A DNA stretch of 64,000 nucleotides. Source: Herpetosiphonaceae bacterium. GTDB lineage: Bacteria > Chloroflexota > Chloroflexia > Chloroflexales > Kallotenuaceae. Positions 1 to 9,983 of this stretch are shown here, piece after piece. Location: assembly GCA_013821605.1 (NCBI GenBank), contig JACDGP010000004.1:36395-100394 (forward strand). Reading direction: 5' to 3'. The translations under genes were made by a program, and so were the position numbers. Below the pieces are notes generated by a model. The model saw only the letters and a program-made list of their open reading frames with translations. It ran no database searches and was not told the origin of the DNA. How positions within the stretch are numbered: position 1 is the first letter of the stretch; each line of letters begins with the position of its first letter.

Positions 1-1
1 C

Positions 2-2101
2 TTCGGGTATGCTTGGGCCTTGCCACAGTTGCTTAAGCAGGCCGACATCGACTACTTCTTCACCATCAAGATTGGGTGGAGCCAATATAACCGGCTGCCC
101 TACGACTCCTTCTGGTGGCAGGGGCTCGACGGAACGCGTGTGCTCACACACTTCTCGCCGACACCCGAGCATGGCAGCGCCTATGCCAGTACATATAATG
201 CTAAGGCTGAGCCCGACGATGTGATCGGCACCTGGACCAACTTCCGGCAAAAAGATTTGGTTGGCAAGGCTGGTGACCCGCTGCCACCGCTGTTGATGGC
301 CTTTGGTTATGGCGATGGGGGGGGCGGACCGACGCGCGAGATGCTCGAAAACTTGCGCGCGATGGAGGAGTTCCCCGCAACGCCGCGTATCACGCAAAAG
401 CATGTGGGTGAATTCTTTCAGGATCTCGAACGGACGGCCGGCGAACGACTGCCGGTCTGGAACGGCGAACTGTATCTGGAGTATCACCGCGGAACGTACA
501 CGACGCAGAGCCGCAACAAGCGTGCCAACCGCAAGAGCGAGTTCATGCTGCATGACGCAGAGTTCTTGGCGACGCTTGCCATGCTTAATGACCCGGACTA
601 TGGTTACCCGACCGAAACGTTCCGCAATCTCTGGCGATTGATCTGCCTGAACCAATTCCACGATATCATTCCGGGCAGCAGCATCAACCAGGTCTATGTC
701 GAATCGCAGTTGCAGTACACGCAGATCAAGGAACAGGCCGACACGGTGAGGCACGAGGCGCTGCAGGCACTGGCGGGACGCATGACCGGCGACCTCCTGA
801 TCGCCAATCCGACCTCATTCATGCGCCATGACCTCGCTGTGTGGCAGGGTGAGTTGCCAGCGGGGCAGCACCTGCAGCGCGCCGATGGCAGCAGCGTCGC
901 GGCGCAAGCGACTGATGGTGCCGTCCTGCTTGATCTCCACAACGTTGCGCCACTGAGCGTCGTCGCCCTCCACTTTGCTGCCGGTGATGCGCCGACGACG
1001 GCAGGACGGCTCGTCGCCACGCCGGCGCTGCTGGAGAACGATTTTCTGCGCGTTGAGCTTGATGGAGCGGGTGACATCACGCGGATATTCGATAAGCAGG
1101 CCGCCCGCGAGGTGCTCGTAGGGGGCACTATTGCAAATCAATTCCAGGCCTTCGAGGATCGCCCGATGAGCTGGGATGCCTGGGACGTCGACATCTTCTT
1201 TGATGACAAGCAGTGGACTGCCGAGCCGGCCAGCTCCGTGCGGGTGATCGAAGCAGGTCCACTGCGTGCGGTGATCGAGGTCCGGCGGCGCATCCTGCAT
1301 AGTAGCTACGTCCAACGGATCTCGCTCACTGCAACCAGTGCGCGCCTGGACTTTGATACAACCATCGACTGGCGCGAGCGGCATGTGCTGCTCAAAGTTG
1401 CGTTTCCGGTCGACATCCTCGCGCCGGTGGCGACGTATGAGATCCAATGGGGCAATGTGCAACGCCCGACGCACCACAACACGAGCTGGGACTGGGCGCG
1501 CTTTGAGACCTGCGCGCACAAATGGATCGACTTGAGCGAGGGTGACTACGGCGTGAGCCTGCTCAACGACTGTAAGTACGGTCACGATGTGCGCAACAAC
1601 GTCATGCGTATCAGCTTGTTGCGTAGCCCGACCATGCCAGATCCGGAGGCAGACCAAGGCGAGCAGCGCTTCGCGTATAGTCTACTGCCGCACGCAGGCA
1701 CGTGGGACGAGACGACGATCAGCGCGGCCTACGCGCTTAACGATCCGCTCATCGTCGCGGATATGCGTGCTCTGCGACCGGCAGAAACGTTGGACCGGAG
1801 CCAGGACACGATTGAGATGTCGCTCTCAACGGGGCTGATCACATGTGACCAGCCCAGCATTGTCGTCGAGACGATCAAGCGAGCGGAGGATGGTCGCGGC
1901 ATCATCGTGCGTTGTTATGAGAGCCAGCGCCGTCGGGGGTCCATCACATTGACGATGGGCTGTTCCCTGACGAAAGCGTGGCGTAGCAATCTGTTGGAAG
2001 AAGACCAGGAGGAGGTAGCGGTCCACGATGATCGCATAACGTTCGGAGTGCGACCGTATGAGATCTTTACGCTACGGCTGGTTCCTGCTGCGCAGGCATA
2101 A
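2..2101 (+). CDS. Alpha-mannosidase, GH38 family (5' partial)
   Basis: The start lies before the window; the frame is open from base 2 and begins inside the FGY segment of the conserved GH38 catalytic motif. About 699 residues remain. First comes the rest of the catalytic barrel (FWWQGLDGTRVLTHF near residue 35), then the helical middle domain with NQFHDIIPGSS near residue 218, then a long beta-sandwich C-terminal region. GH38 enzymes are retaining, metal-dependent hydrolases of alpha-mannosides. The nucleophile Asp should lie at or before the window edge and cannot be checked. No signal peptide can be assessed. The stop is 40 bases from the stop of the convergent nadE gene. The family call is secure; the linkage it cleaves is unknown. 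Confidence 0.93.
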   Translation, partial: FGYAWALPQLLKQADIDYFFTIKIGWSQYNRLPYDSFWWQGLDGTRVLTHFSPTPEHGSAYASTYNAKAEPDDVIGTWTNFRQKDLVGKAGDPLPPLLMAFGYGDGGGGPTREMLENLRAMEEFPATPRITQKHVGEFFQDLERTAGERLPVWNGELYLEYHRGTYTTQSRNKRANRKSEFMLHDAEFLATLAMLNDPDYGYPTETFRNLWRLICLNQFHDIIPGSSINQVYVESQLQYTQIKEQADTVRHEALQALAGRMTGDLLIANPTSFMRHDLAVWQGELPAGQHLQRADGSSVAAQATDGAVLLDLHNVAPLSVVALHFAAGDAPTTAGRLVATPALLENDFLRVELDGAGDITRIFDKQAAREVLVGGTIANQFQAFEDRPMSWDAWDVDIFFDDKQWTAEPASSVRVIEAGPLRAVIEVRRRILHSSYVQRISLTATSARLDFDTTIDWRERHVLLKVAFPVDILAPVATYEIQWGNVQRPTHHNTSWDWARFETCAHKWIDLSEGDYGVSLLNDCKYGHDVRNNVMRISLLRSPTMPDPEADQGEQRFAYSLLPHAGTWDETTISAAYALNDPLIVADMRALRPAETLDRSQDTIEMSLSTGLITCDQPSIVVETIKRAEDGRGIIVRCYESQRRRGSITLTMGCSLTKAWRSNLLEEDQEEVAVHDDRITFGVRPYEIFTLRLVPAAQA

Positions 2102-2140
2102 CCGCTGGCTTGTCGCCGAAGGACGACCTTGGGGCTGCAG

Positions 2141-4198
2141 CTATGCCGGTACGTTGCGGTGCAACTCATCGAGCCATACTGTGGCCTCACTATCGCTAGG
2201 AGCGCGCCAATCCCCGCGCGGCGATAGTGAGCCACCTGATCCAACCTTGGGGCCATTGGGCACGGCCGAGCGCTTAAATTGGCTGGTTTTGAAGAAGCGG
2301 TAAACGAAGACTTCGAGCCAGTGCTTGATGGTCACAAGGTCATACTCATGGTGCTGCTCTGGCGGTAAGCCCTCGGGCCAGTCACCGCTGGCCTTGTCGC
2401 GCCAGGCGTGGTAGCTGAGGAAGGCGACCTTGCTAGGGCGAAAGCCGTAGCGCGTGATGTAGTAGGTGTTGAAGTCCTGCAACTCGTACGGACCGATCTT
2501 GGCCTCGGTGCTTTGCGCGGGCTTGTCAGAATCACTGCTATCGGGCGGCACGAGTTCAGGCGAGATCTCGGTATCGAGGATCGCCTGGAGCGTCGCGCTC
2601 GTGTCCTCGTCGAATTGGTGGCTGGCGATGACCCAGCGGATCAAGTGCTGAATCAATGTTTTGGGCACCGAGGCGTTCACATTGTAGTGCGACATGTGAT
2701 CACCGACCCCATAGGTCGCCCAGCCGAGAGCCAGTTCACTGAGGTCGCCAGTGCCGAGCACCAGGCCATTATGCAAGTTTGCCAGTCGGAAGAGGTGCGA
2801 GGTGCGTTCGCCCGCCTGTACATTCTCGAAGGTAATGTCATAGACCGGTTCGCCGTGGCTGAAGGGATGATCAATGTCCCGCAGCATTTGCAAGCAAGAT
2901 GGACGGATGTCGATCTCACTCCCAGTAACGCCAAGCGCCTGCATCAAGGCATGGGCGTTAGTACGCGTATGACCACTGGTCGCGAAGCCGGGCATGGTGT
3001 AGGCCAGGATGTTGGTGCGCGGTAGTCCGAGGCGGTCCATGGTGTTGGCGGCGACAATCAGGGCGTGCGTCGAATCAAGGCCGCCCGAAACGCCGATAAC
3101 GACACGTCCGATGCCGGTGCTTGCGAGCCGCTTCAGCAGTCCATGGACCTGAATGTTGTAGGCCTCATAGCACCGTTCGTCGCGCACCCTGGGATCGTTT
3201 GGCACATATGGGAAGCGCTCGACCCGTCGGATGAGTGGGACTTCAGCCTGTGGTACCTCAAATGCAAAGGGAATATGGCGCAGGGAACGCACGTGTTCGC
3301 GGTAGTCTGCAACTGAATCCGCGAAGCTCGTCATTCGCATACGGTCTTGCGCCAAGCGCTCTAGATCAATGTCAGCAACGATGATCTGCTCGTCACGCGG
3401 GAAGCGCTCGGCTTCCGCCAACAGCTCGTTATTCTCATAGATCAACGCATGGCCGTCCCACGCCAGATCGGTGGTTGACTCGCCTGGGCCAGCCGCAGAA
3501 TACAAATAGGCGGCAATACACCTGCCGGACTGGATAGCACATAGATTCCGGCGATAGTCAGCCTTGCCGATGGTGATGTTGCTGGCCGACAAGTTGACCA
3601 GTACTGTTGCACCGCCGAGGGCAGCAAAGCTACTGGGCGGCAGCGGCGTCCACACATCTTCGCAAATTTCGGTGTGGATCGCAAAGTTTGCAACCCTGGT
3701 CGCCTCGAAAATCAAGTCATTCCCGAAGGGCACCACTTGACCCAAAAATTGTTGTTGCTGCTGAGCCGCCGCGCGACCGGAGGTAAACTGGCGCTTTTCG
3801 TAGAATTCGCGGTAGTTTGGCAGATAGGTTTTAGGAGTGATGCCAAGTACCTGTCCGTGGTAGATGACCACTGCACAGTTAAATAGCTTATCCTCAAACC
3901 GCAGCGGAGCACCAACGATCAGAACCGGCGCGAGCTCGGTACTGGCGGCTACAAGGCTGGCAAGGGCGTTTTCGGTGGCAGCAAGGAGGGCGTCTTGGTG
4001 AAAGAGGTCGTCGTTCGAATACGCGGAGATACCAAGTTCAGGAAAAAGCGCGACCGCAGCATGCATCGTGGACGCGCGACGCGCGAGGCCCAGTGTGCGT
4101 CCCAGATTAAACACGGGGTCAGCCACACGCACAAATGGAACGCAGACTGCGACGCGGATGAAGCCATGGGCATACAGGGAATGAAAACGGTTGTCCAT
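2141..4198 (-). CDS. nadE: Glutamine-dependent NAD(+) synthase
   Basis: A 685-residue two-domain enzyme that amidates deamido-NAD to NAD with glutamine as nitrogen donor. The N-terminal nitrilase-type glutaminase domain carries the expected triad: Glu54 in FPELGIS, a Lys in [13 protein letters not shown] and Cys179 in ICEDVW. The C-terminal synthetase domain has the ATP-binding loop GVSGGLDST and ends with the conserved [20 protein letters not shown] segment. Length and arrangement match the long actinobacterial type (about 680 residues) rather than the short ammonia-only NadE. It is cytoplasmic, monocistronic as far as can be seen, and convergent with the mannosidase gene. Confidence 0.97.
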   Translation of the reverse strand: MDNRFHSLYAHGFIRVAVCVPFVRVADPVFNLGRTLGLARRASTMHAAVALFPELGISAYSNDDLFHQDALLAATENALASLVAASTELAPVLIVGAPLRFEDKLFNCAVVIYHGQVLGITPKTYLPNYREFYEKRQFTSGRAAAQQQQQFLGQVVPFGNDLIFEATRVANFAIHTEICEDVWTPLPPSSFAALGGATVLVNLSASNITIGKADYRRNLCAIQSGRCIAAYLYSAAGPGESTTDLAWDGHALIYENNELLAEAERFPRDEQIIVADIDLERLAQDRMRMTSFADSVADYREHVRSLRHIPFAFEVPQAEVPLIRRVERFPYVPNDPRVRDERCYEAYNIQVHGLLKRLASTGIGRVVIGVSGGLDSTHALIVAANTMDRLGLPRTNILAYTMPGFATSGHTRTNAHALMQALGVTGSEIDIRPSCLQMLRDIDHPFSHGEPVYDITFENVQAGERTSHLFRLANLHNGLVLGTGDLSELALGWATYGVGDHMSHYNVNASVPKTLIQHLIRWVIASHQFDEDTSATLQAILDTEISPELVPPDSSDSDKPAQSTEAKIGPYELQDFNTYYITRYGFRPSKVAFLSYHAWRDKASGDWPEGLPPEQHHEYDLVTIKHWLEVFVYRFFKTSQFKRSAVPNGPKVGSGGSLSPRGDWRAPSDSEATVWLDELHRNVPA

Positions 4199-4277
4199 GG
4201 CACTACTATACCGCTATTTCGCAACCTCACCCATGTATGTGTAAGCAGGTGTGGTGGCGAAATAGCGGCATGCCGCG

Positions 4278-4601
4278 TCAGCGTTGATAAGCACGCGGGC
4301 GAAGGTCAAGCACGTTATCCCAGGGGGCCGGAAAGCCCACCTCCTCCCAGGACGTGCACAGCAGTGCTAGAAGGCCCTGTCCTTCGTGTGAGGCATTACA
4401 GCGCTTGATAACCGCTTGCACTGCTGGTGCCGCTGCACGCTTGGCAACCTCGTCAAAGGCCTGCTCAGGAGTCATGCCGGCATTTAAGAGCGCAGCATAG
4501 TCGTAGGGGTGATAGTCATCCGCAGGGCTGGGTAGTGCCAGCACCTCGTCAGCTGAAAGGAGCGGCTCTGGTTCCCTGCTTGATCGAACGATGGTCTGCA
4601 T
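4278..4601 (-). CDS. Hypothetical protein, 107 residues
   Basis: A small soluble protein starting MQTIVRSSREPEPLL. I chose this ATG because AGGA lies about six bases upstream; in-frame ATGs at 4613 and 4619 would add four or six residues but would bury that ribosome site. The chain is predicted helical (YDYAALLNAGMTPEQAFDEVAKR, about residues 35-60) and has no membrane segment or catalytic motif I recognise. The middle resembles a UBA-like helical turn, but I do not assign a family. It lies upstream of nadE on the same strand with a gap of about 80 bases, so co-transcription is possible. Confidence 0.6.
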   Translation of the reverse strand: MQTIVRSSREPEPLLSADEVLALPSPADDYHPYDYAALLNAGMTPEQAFDEVAKRAAAPAVQAVIKRCNASHEGQGLLALLCTSWEEVGFPAPWDNVLDLRPRAYQR

Positions 4602-4801
4602 GGTGATCCTCATGTGCATAGTAGAACAACATAGCTCTGAACATCAAGACCTAATGGTTTGATCTCGAGGCCAGTACTTGGTCCACCCCGACCTCGCATG
4701 TTCACAGGGTAACCGTGTATGGTTGAAAGGGGAAGAGCTACAGGTTGCACTCGAATTACAAATCGGCATCGCACATAGTAAGGAGTGTACCCTACCACCG
4801 G

Positions 4802-5284
4802 TTAGAGCGAGATGCTGACCATGTGGTAGCTGGTGGCACCATCGGGATATGGCTCAGCGGAGCGCGCGGGTTGCAGCCGGCCAGTTCCATCGGTGGCTCG
4901 GACGCGGAAGGTGTGGTGGCCGGGACGCCGGAGCCAGTCATAGCGCCACAGGACCCAAGTCAGTGGGCCCGGTGGTGGCAGGAGCAGTTTGGCCTCTGTC
5001 CACGCTCCCCCGTTAACCTGAACCTCAACCTTCCGGATGCCTCGATCACCGGCCCAGGCGATGCCACCAATCGACAAGGGGCCGGTTACAGTCGTGCCGG
5101 GCACAATCGGATCGATAATCGCTTGAATCTGCGGATACGCCTCTTTATTCCAGCCACGATCCACCCAGTAGCCCTTGCTGGCATGGTTCAGTGCCTCAAT
5201 GCGTGTGATCCACTTGGGCTGTTTCATGACGTAGTGGTTTGGAATATAGATCCGCAGCGGGTAGCCGTCATCGGTCGCGCCGTG
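4802..5284 (-). pseudogene. Remnant of a sulfite-oxidase-family molybdopterin oxidoreductase (C-terminal part only)
   Basis: The frame is open from a TAG at 5285-5287 to the stop at 4802 and encodes DGYPLRIYIPNHYVMKQPKW followed by a Mo-co dimerisation domain (IRKVEVQVNGGAW, HTFRVRATDGTGR). DGYPLR and KWITRIE are standard for the junction between the molybdopterin-binding and dimerisation domains of sulfite-oxidase-family proteins. The whole catalytic domain, with its molybdenum-ligand cysteine, is missing. An internal ATG at 5227 could give a 141-residue peptide, but the family signature continues upstream of it, so I read this as a truncated gene. Its open part overlaps the last 17 bases of the methyltransferase gene in another frame, which places a deletion junction near 5270-5285. 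Confidence 0.8.
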
Positions 5285-5840
5285 CTACCAGGCTCGCCGT
5301 CGTTCGCATCTGCCCATCAGCATCCATGCCACCTTCTCGATAGGTCAGAATGTCCCACCCTTGGAAGGCTGCACGCAGTTCACCGGCGGATAACAGGTAG
5401 CGCGGATCGGTCTCGGGTCGGTTGGCGAGGCGGGCACGCGTGAAGGTCTCGAAGATTAAGAGGCCGCCTGGGCGTAAGGCCCGTTTGTACACCGGCCAGA
5501 GTGTCCGGTCGAGATAGTAAAAATTCAGGATCACGTCAAAGGAGTCGGGTGGAAGGTAGAACATGGTCAGATCGGCCACGACGGCCGCCAACATGGGCCA
5601 GTGGCACTTCGCAGCCTGCACAGCGACGGTCGAGATGTCGATGCCGACTACGTCCAGGTTCTGCGCCAGCAACCAACCGGCATTTCCACCGCGTCCCATT
5701 GCAATATCCACTGCTCGACCACTACGAGGCAGCAGCGGCTGGTGTTCGACGAGGAACGAGTGTGGCTCTGCTGGACTCGCTCCTCCCCGTGTGCGGTAGC
5801 GCGTATTCCAGCGCCTGGCGTCTTCAATCGGCATCGCCAT
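5268..5840 (-). CDS. Class I SAM-dependent methyltransferase (TehB-like)
   Basis: A 190-residue protein with a Rossmann-type SAM-binding motif I (AVDIAMGRGGNAGWL, about residues 40-55), an acidic residue after strand 2 (VVGIDIS), a strand-4 motif (FDVILNFYYLDRTL) and the post-motif RPGGLLIFETF. This is the layout of small soluble methyltransferases of the TehB or UbiE-like group. The substrate is unknown. A purine-rich AAGAGG precedes the first ATG. The gene starts 58 bases after the propeller gene ends, so the two may share a transcript. The stop sits on the boundary with the sulfite-oxidase remnant. Confidence 0.85.
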   Translation of the reverse strand: MAMPIEDARRWNTRYRTRGGASPAEPHSFLVEHQPLLPRSGRAVDIAMGRGGNAGWLLAQNLDVVGIDISTVAVQAAKCHWPMLAAVVADLTMFYLPPDSFDVILNFYYLDRTLWPVYKRALRPGGLLIFETFTRARLANRPETDPRYLLSAGELRAAFQGWDILTYREGGMDADGQMRTTASLVARRDR

Positions 5841-5898
5841 CTGGCCTCTTCGTAGATATGGGCAGCGGAAAGTCCGCTGCCCACGTACTGCTCACGGC

Positions 5899-8800
5899 TT
5901 ACGCGGATCCGCCAGACGGTCCACTTGCCGTTGGCCCGCCTTCACCGCCTTCCATACCGCCGACACCAGAGGGAGGATTGGTAGTCGCGGGTGTCGCTTC
6001 TGCCGGCACCGCTGACTGCCAATGGGTCAGTGGTATGACCGCGCCAAATTGGGCTGCCGCGATCTGCCTGTTAAGGGCCGGAAGCTCGGTCGCGATGAGT
6101 TGATTAAACCGATCAAGCTGCGTATCAATCTTGGCTGACAGATGGTTGAATACGGCGTAGGAGGCGTCTGTGGGGCGGTAATTGCCGAGGGCGACGACCG
6201 GTGGGAGGGCAGCAATCTGCTCAAGCAGCCGCGCACCTGCATTAAGATTATCGGCCCAGCCTGGACGTAAATCGGGAACCTGGAACGTTTTTTCGATCTC
6301 TAGCACCTGGTCATACAGCTTAGTCGCGGTTTCTGCAATGCCGGCACCGTTGGCTTGGCCCGCCATGCGCTTGCGCCAGCCATCTAACTGGGCGCGCAGA
6401 TCGCGCATGCAGTTGAGCCCAGCCGTTAGGTCGTTCGTTTTCGTATGGATCTGCAGCAACAGATCGAACTGTGCCTGCAGATCCACTTGGCTGGCCGGTG
6501 CAGCCGGATCGCCCACGATCTCGAAGGACTCGGTGATCTGTTGTTCACCAACCGTCAGCGTCACCTGGTAGTTGCCCGGCACGGCGAGCGGGCCTTCAAG
6601 CGTAAGCTCTGCCGGCGGATCGGTGCCCTCGACCTTGACGGCCGGTGGGTAGTGGAGATCCCAGAGGAAGCGATTCCAGCCGACCTGCGCCGGAATTTTG
6701 AGCTCCTTGTCTTCCGCCTTTCCCTTCTCCTGCTGCTCAGCACTTTGCGACGGCCCGGTGCTCGTAAAGGTCCTGATTTCATGTCCGGTGGCATCTGCGA
6801 AGCGCAGGCTGATCACAGCAGCGGGCGGTTGCTTGAGATAGTAGCTTATAACGGCCCCGCGTGGTGGATTCTCGCCAGCATCCAGAAACGTGTACTCGAT
6901 CGCGTTTTCGGCTGTTTTGTGAGTGATGAATGCACCGCCCATGCTGCCGACGTAGTTTTTGCCGGGCAAGCTGCTGACCGAGTCAAGTCTAGGTGCAACG
7001 TGGATCGTGGAAGCGGGCTTAAGCAGATGTACATCGTGGGCCGTGACGGTCTCAACTTGTTGGCGTAAGGGCGTTATATCATCGAGCACCCAAATCGAGC
7101 GGCCGTGGGTTGCCGCGATCAAATCGCGATCCTTGACGAGAAGATCATAGAGCGGCGCGACCGGCAGGTTGAGTTGAAAGCGCTGCCAGGCTTCACCATC
7201 GTCAAACGAGATGTAGAGGCCGGTCTCGGTCCCAGCGTACAAGAGGCCACGCCGCTGCGGATCGGCACGAATAACGCGCGTAAAATCGTACGCAGCAATC
7301 CCATTGTCGATGCGCTGCCAGTGCTGACCATCGTCGGTGGTTTTGTAGAGGTAGGGCCGATAATCGTCTAGCTTGTAACGCGTCGCTGCGAGGTAGGCGG
7401 TCGATGGGTCGTGGGGCGAAAGCTCGATACAGCTGATCAGCGAGTCGATCGGGAGGTCTGACGGAGTAATGTTGCTCCAGTCTGCGCCACCGTTGCGTGA
7501 AAGATGCACCAAGCCATCGTCGGAGCCGGCCCAAAGCACACCCGCCGTGTGGGGTGACTCGGCGAAGGCAAAGACCGTGGCATAGACCTCGGCACCCACG
7601 GCATCACGGTTGATGGGACCCCCTGTTGGCTGTAACTTCTCCGGCTCGGCGCGGGTCAAGTCCGGACTGATCGGTTCCCAGCTTTGTCCCTCGTTGGTCG
7701 TGCGGAAGACCATATTGCCGCCGATGTAAAGCACATGCGGATCATGCGGCGAGATGACGATGGGGTAGGTCCAGGCGAAGCGATATTTGTGCTCGATCGC
7801 TCCGTGGCCGGACATGCTTTCGGGCCAGGTCGTGATCAGGCGCACCTGTTTCGTGCGATGGTCATAGCGTTGGAGGGCATTGCCACCACCCGGAGAACTG
7901 CCGATCGCACCGACGTAGACGATGTCGGGATCATCGGGTCGGACAGCAATGTAGCCGCTCTCGCCCGTGCCAGGAATGAAACAATCACCCCAGGTAATGC
8001 CAGGGTGAGCGGTACGGCTAGGCACGGCAATGCTGCTGTTGTCTTGCTGCGTGCCATAGACCGTGTAGGGCGAGCGGGTGTCGGTAGCAATGTGGTAGAA
8101 CTGCGCAGTCGGCTGGTTATAGATGCTTGACCAGGTCGCACCGCCGGTCAACGAGACGCAGGCTCCGCCGTCGTTGCCTTGAATCATGCGCTGCGGATTG
8201 CGCGGATCGATCCACAAGTCGTGGTTATCGCCGTGCGGTGTTGCCATCTCCGTAAAGGTTTTGCCACCGTCGGTCGACTTCCACAAGCTCAGATTGTTGA
8301 CATAAACCGTCTCGGGATCTTGGGGGTCGGCCGTAAGGTGCATGTAGTACCAGGCACGGGAGATGAGATTCTGGTCGGCGCATACGCGCTCCCAGCTCTC
8401 GCCACCGTCATCCGAGCGGTAGAGGCCGCCGGCGGTGGCGTGCTCAATGAGGGCCCATACGCGCCCAGCCTGGGCAGGTGACGTGGCGACACCGATCTTG
8501 CCCTTGATTCCTTCTGGCATACCCGATTTGTTTGATAGGTCGCCCCACGTTTCACCTGCATCCGTTGAGCGCCACAAACCACTATCAGCCCCACCGCTGG
8601 AGATATCCCAGAAGTTGCGATGAGCTTGCCAGATCGCTGCATACAGCCTGCGCGGATTCGTGGCGTCGAGGCTAAGGTCAACGGCACCAGCTCTTGAACT
8701 CTTTGAGAATACTTGTCGCCAAGTCGTACCACCGTCTTCCGACTTGAAGACGCCGCGTTCTTCGTTGGGCCCGAACGCGTGGCCCAGCGCCGCGACGTAG

Positions 8801-9204
8801 ACGATGTCCGGCGAATGGGGATGCACACGAATCTTGCCGATGAAGCGCGTATCAGCCAGCCCCATGTGCTGCCAGGTTGTGCCAGCATCGGTCGATTTAT
8901 AGACCCCATCGCCATGCGAAACATCAAGGCGGATCGTGGTTTCACCCGTGCCAGCATAGATGACATTCGAGTCGGATGGAGCAACCGCTAAGGCACCGAC
9001 GGCGGCGGTATTAAAGAAGCCGTCCGACACGTTTTGCCAGTAGGTGCCCGTATCGGTGGTCTTCCAGACGCCCCCGGCGCAGCCACCGAAGTAAAAGACG
9101 TTAGCATGCTGATAGTCGCCGGCCACGGCCACCACTCGGCCACCCCGGAAGGGGCCGATGCACCGCCATTCCCGTAACTCGTCAAACTGGTTCGCTTCTG
9201 CCAC
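5899..9204 (-). CDS. BNR/Asp-box repeat beta-propeller protein (sortilin/Vps10-like), 1101 residues
   Basis: The N-terminal two thirds are built of repeated Asp-box turns of the S-x-D-x-G-x-x-W type: STDAGTTW, SEDGGTTW, STDAGETW, SDDGGESW, STDGGKTF, TTNEGQSW, TTDDGQHW, SFDDGEAW. They fold as one or two beta-propellers like those of sortilin-type and glycosidase-related proteins. The last 300 residues are not propeller: an Ig-like segment (LEGPLAVPGNYQVTLTVGEQQ) is followed by a helical stretch and an Ala/Thr/Gly-rich tail. No signal peptide is visible at MAEANQFDELREWRC, which is unusual because relatives are generally exported. The catalytic role is unknown. Relatives are often annotated as glycosyl hydrolases without biochemical proof. 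Confidence 0.88.
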   Translation of the reverse strand: MAEANQFDELREWRCIGPFRGGRVVAVAGDYQHANVFYFGGCAGGVWKTTDTGTYWQNVSDGFFNTAAVGALAVAPSDSNVIYAGTGETTIRLDVSHGDGVYKSTDAGTTWQHMGLADTRFIGKIRVHPHSPDIVYVAALGHAFGPNEERGVFKSEDGGTTWRQVFSKSSRAGAVDLSLDATNPRRLYAAIWQAHRNFWDISSGGADSGLWRSTDAGETWGDLSNKSGMPEGIKGKIGVATSPAQAGRVWALIEHATAGGLYRSDDGGESWERVCADQNLISRAWYYMHLTADPQDPETVYVNNLSLWKSTDGGKTFTEMATPHGDNHDLWIDPRNPQRMIQGNDGGACVSLTGGATWSSIYNQPTAQFYHIATDTRSPYTVYGTQQDNSSIAVPSRTAHPGITWGDCFIPGTGESGYIAVRPDDPDIVYVGAIGSSPGGGNALQRYDHRTKQVRLITTWPESMSGHGAIEHKYRFAWTYPIVISPHDPHVLYIGGNMVFRTTNEGQSWEPISPDLTRAEPEKLQPTGGPINRDAVGAEVYATVFAFAESPHTAGVLWAGSDDGLVHLSRNGGADWSNITPSDLPIDSLISCIELSPHDPSTAYLAATRYKLDDYRPYLYKTTDDGQHWQRIDNGIAAYDFTRVIRADPQRRGLLYAGTETGLYISFDDGEAWQRFQLNLPVAPLYDLLVKDRDLIAATHGRSIWVLDDITPLRQQVETVTAHDVHLLKPASTIHVAPRLDSVSSLPGKNYVGSMGGAFITHKTAENAIEYTFLDAGENPPRGAVISYYLKQPPAAVISLRFADATGHEIRTFTSTGPSQSAEQQEKGKAEDKELKIPAQVGWNRFLWDLHYPPAVKVEGTDPPAELTLEGPLAVPGNYQVTLTVGEQQITESFEIVGDPAAPASQVDLQAQFDLLLQIHTKTNDLTAGLNCMRDLRAQLDGWRKRMAGQANGAGIAETATKLYDQVLEIEKTFQVPDLRPGWADNLNAGARLLEQIAALPPVVALGNYRPTDASYAVFNHLSAKIDTQLDRFNQLIATELPALNRQIAAAQFGAVIPLTHWQSAVPAEATPATTNPPSGVGGMEGGEGGPTASGPSGGSA

Positions 9205-9383
9205 GTTTCTGCTCCTCGAATCACCATTTAGGGTGAATGATATCTAGCTCAGCCCATCAACTCTATCTTAGCAAGACTGTCAAAAAATGAGATGTGCGGA
9301 GGCGGGGAGGAGCAGTGAACGTAGTTCATAAGGGACGGAAGAGTGGATGGGAGATGAGGAAGATACAAAGCAGGACAAACAAA

Positions 9384-9411
9384 AAGGGCTTACCTCAAAA
9401 GGTAAGCCCTT
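9384..9411 (-). terminator. Rho-independent terminator of the zinc-ribbon gene
   Basis: A perfect 12-base inverted repeat (AAGGGCTTACCT and AGGTAAGCCCTT) separated by four bases. On the minus strand it is followed by TTTGTTTG, giving a U-rich tail. It lies 27 bases beyond the zinc-ribbon stop codon. Confidence 0.85.
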
Positions 9412-9437
9412 CAATTCACGGCGTGAAACCGTTCGAA

Positions 9438-9797
9438 TTAGTACCGCGAGTTGCTGCGGGCCGGTTTGTTGCTCTGGAAACAATCTGAGCAGTACACCGG
9501 CTTGTCGCCACGCGGAACAAACGGTACTTCAGCAGGCTTACCGCATGCTGAGCATGTTACCGTGTGCATCTCGCGCTGACCGCGGTCGGAGCTGTAGCCA
9601 CCACCGTAGCCACCGCCACCGCTGCTGCTGTAGCTGCTGCCGCCATCGCGGCTCTGCTTGCGTACCTGACGGCAGTTTGTACAGCGCGTCGGCTCGTTAT
9701 CGAAGCCCTTCTGCGCATAGAATTCCTGCTCGCCCGAGGTAAATGTGAACGCCGTACCGCAGTCGCGGCAGGTCAAGGTCTTGTCGGCAAAGCTCAT
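9438..9797 (-). CDS. Double zinc-ribbon protein with Gly/Ser/Tyr-rich linker
   Basis: A 119-residue protein starting MSFADKTLTCRDCG. I prefer this ATG because GGAGAAGC lies seven bases upstream; the ATG at 9812 overlaps that ribosome site. Residues 10-45 form one zinc ribbon (CRDCG and CTNCR), residues 50-75 are a low-complexity Gly/Ser/Tyr linker with an RG pair, and the C-terminal half holds a second pair of cysteine knuckles (CSACG and CSDCF). Such paired CxxC proteins are common small bacterial proteins, possibly nucleic-acid binding, with no established function. It is monocistronic, with its own terminator. Confidence 0.85.
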   Translation of the reverse strand: MSFADKTLTCRDCGTAFTFTSGEQEFYAQKGFDNEPTRCTNCRQVRKQSRDGGSSYSSSGGGGYGGGYSSDRGQREMHTVTCSACGKPAEVPFVPRGDKPVYCSDCFQSNKPARSNSRY

Positions 9798-9983
9798 CGC
9801 TCGCTTCTCCATCCATAAGGTTGATTAACGTAGTCCATCCGGTGGAGTCAACAGGCACGAGAGAAGGATCAGGTAGCCGATCAATCCGAGGCAGCGTGAG
9901 AAACCAAACCAATTGAACACTGCGTAACTATACCAGATTCCCGGACACTATACAAGGGCAATTTGGGGAACAGTAAAAAATTG

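Noticed and set aside
815..1657. A 280-codon open frame on the minus strand inside the mannosidase gene
   Set aside because: It is antisense to well-conserved GH38 sequence, has no family-like segments and results from the codon bias of the real gene. The same holds for long antisense frames at 6445-7068, 43272-43991, 54627-55391 and 56346-57500.
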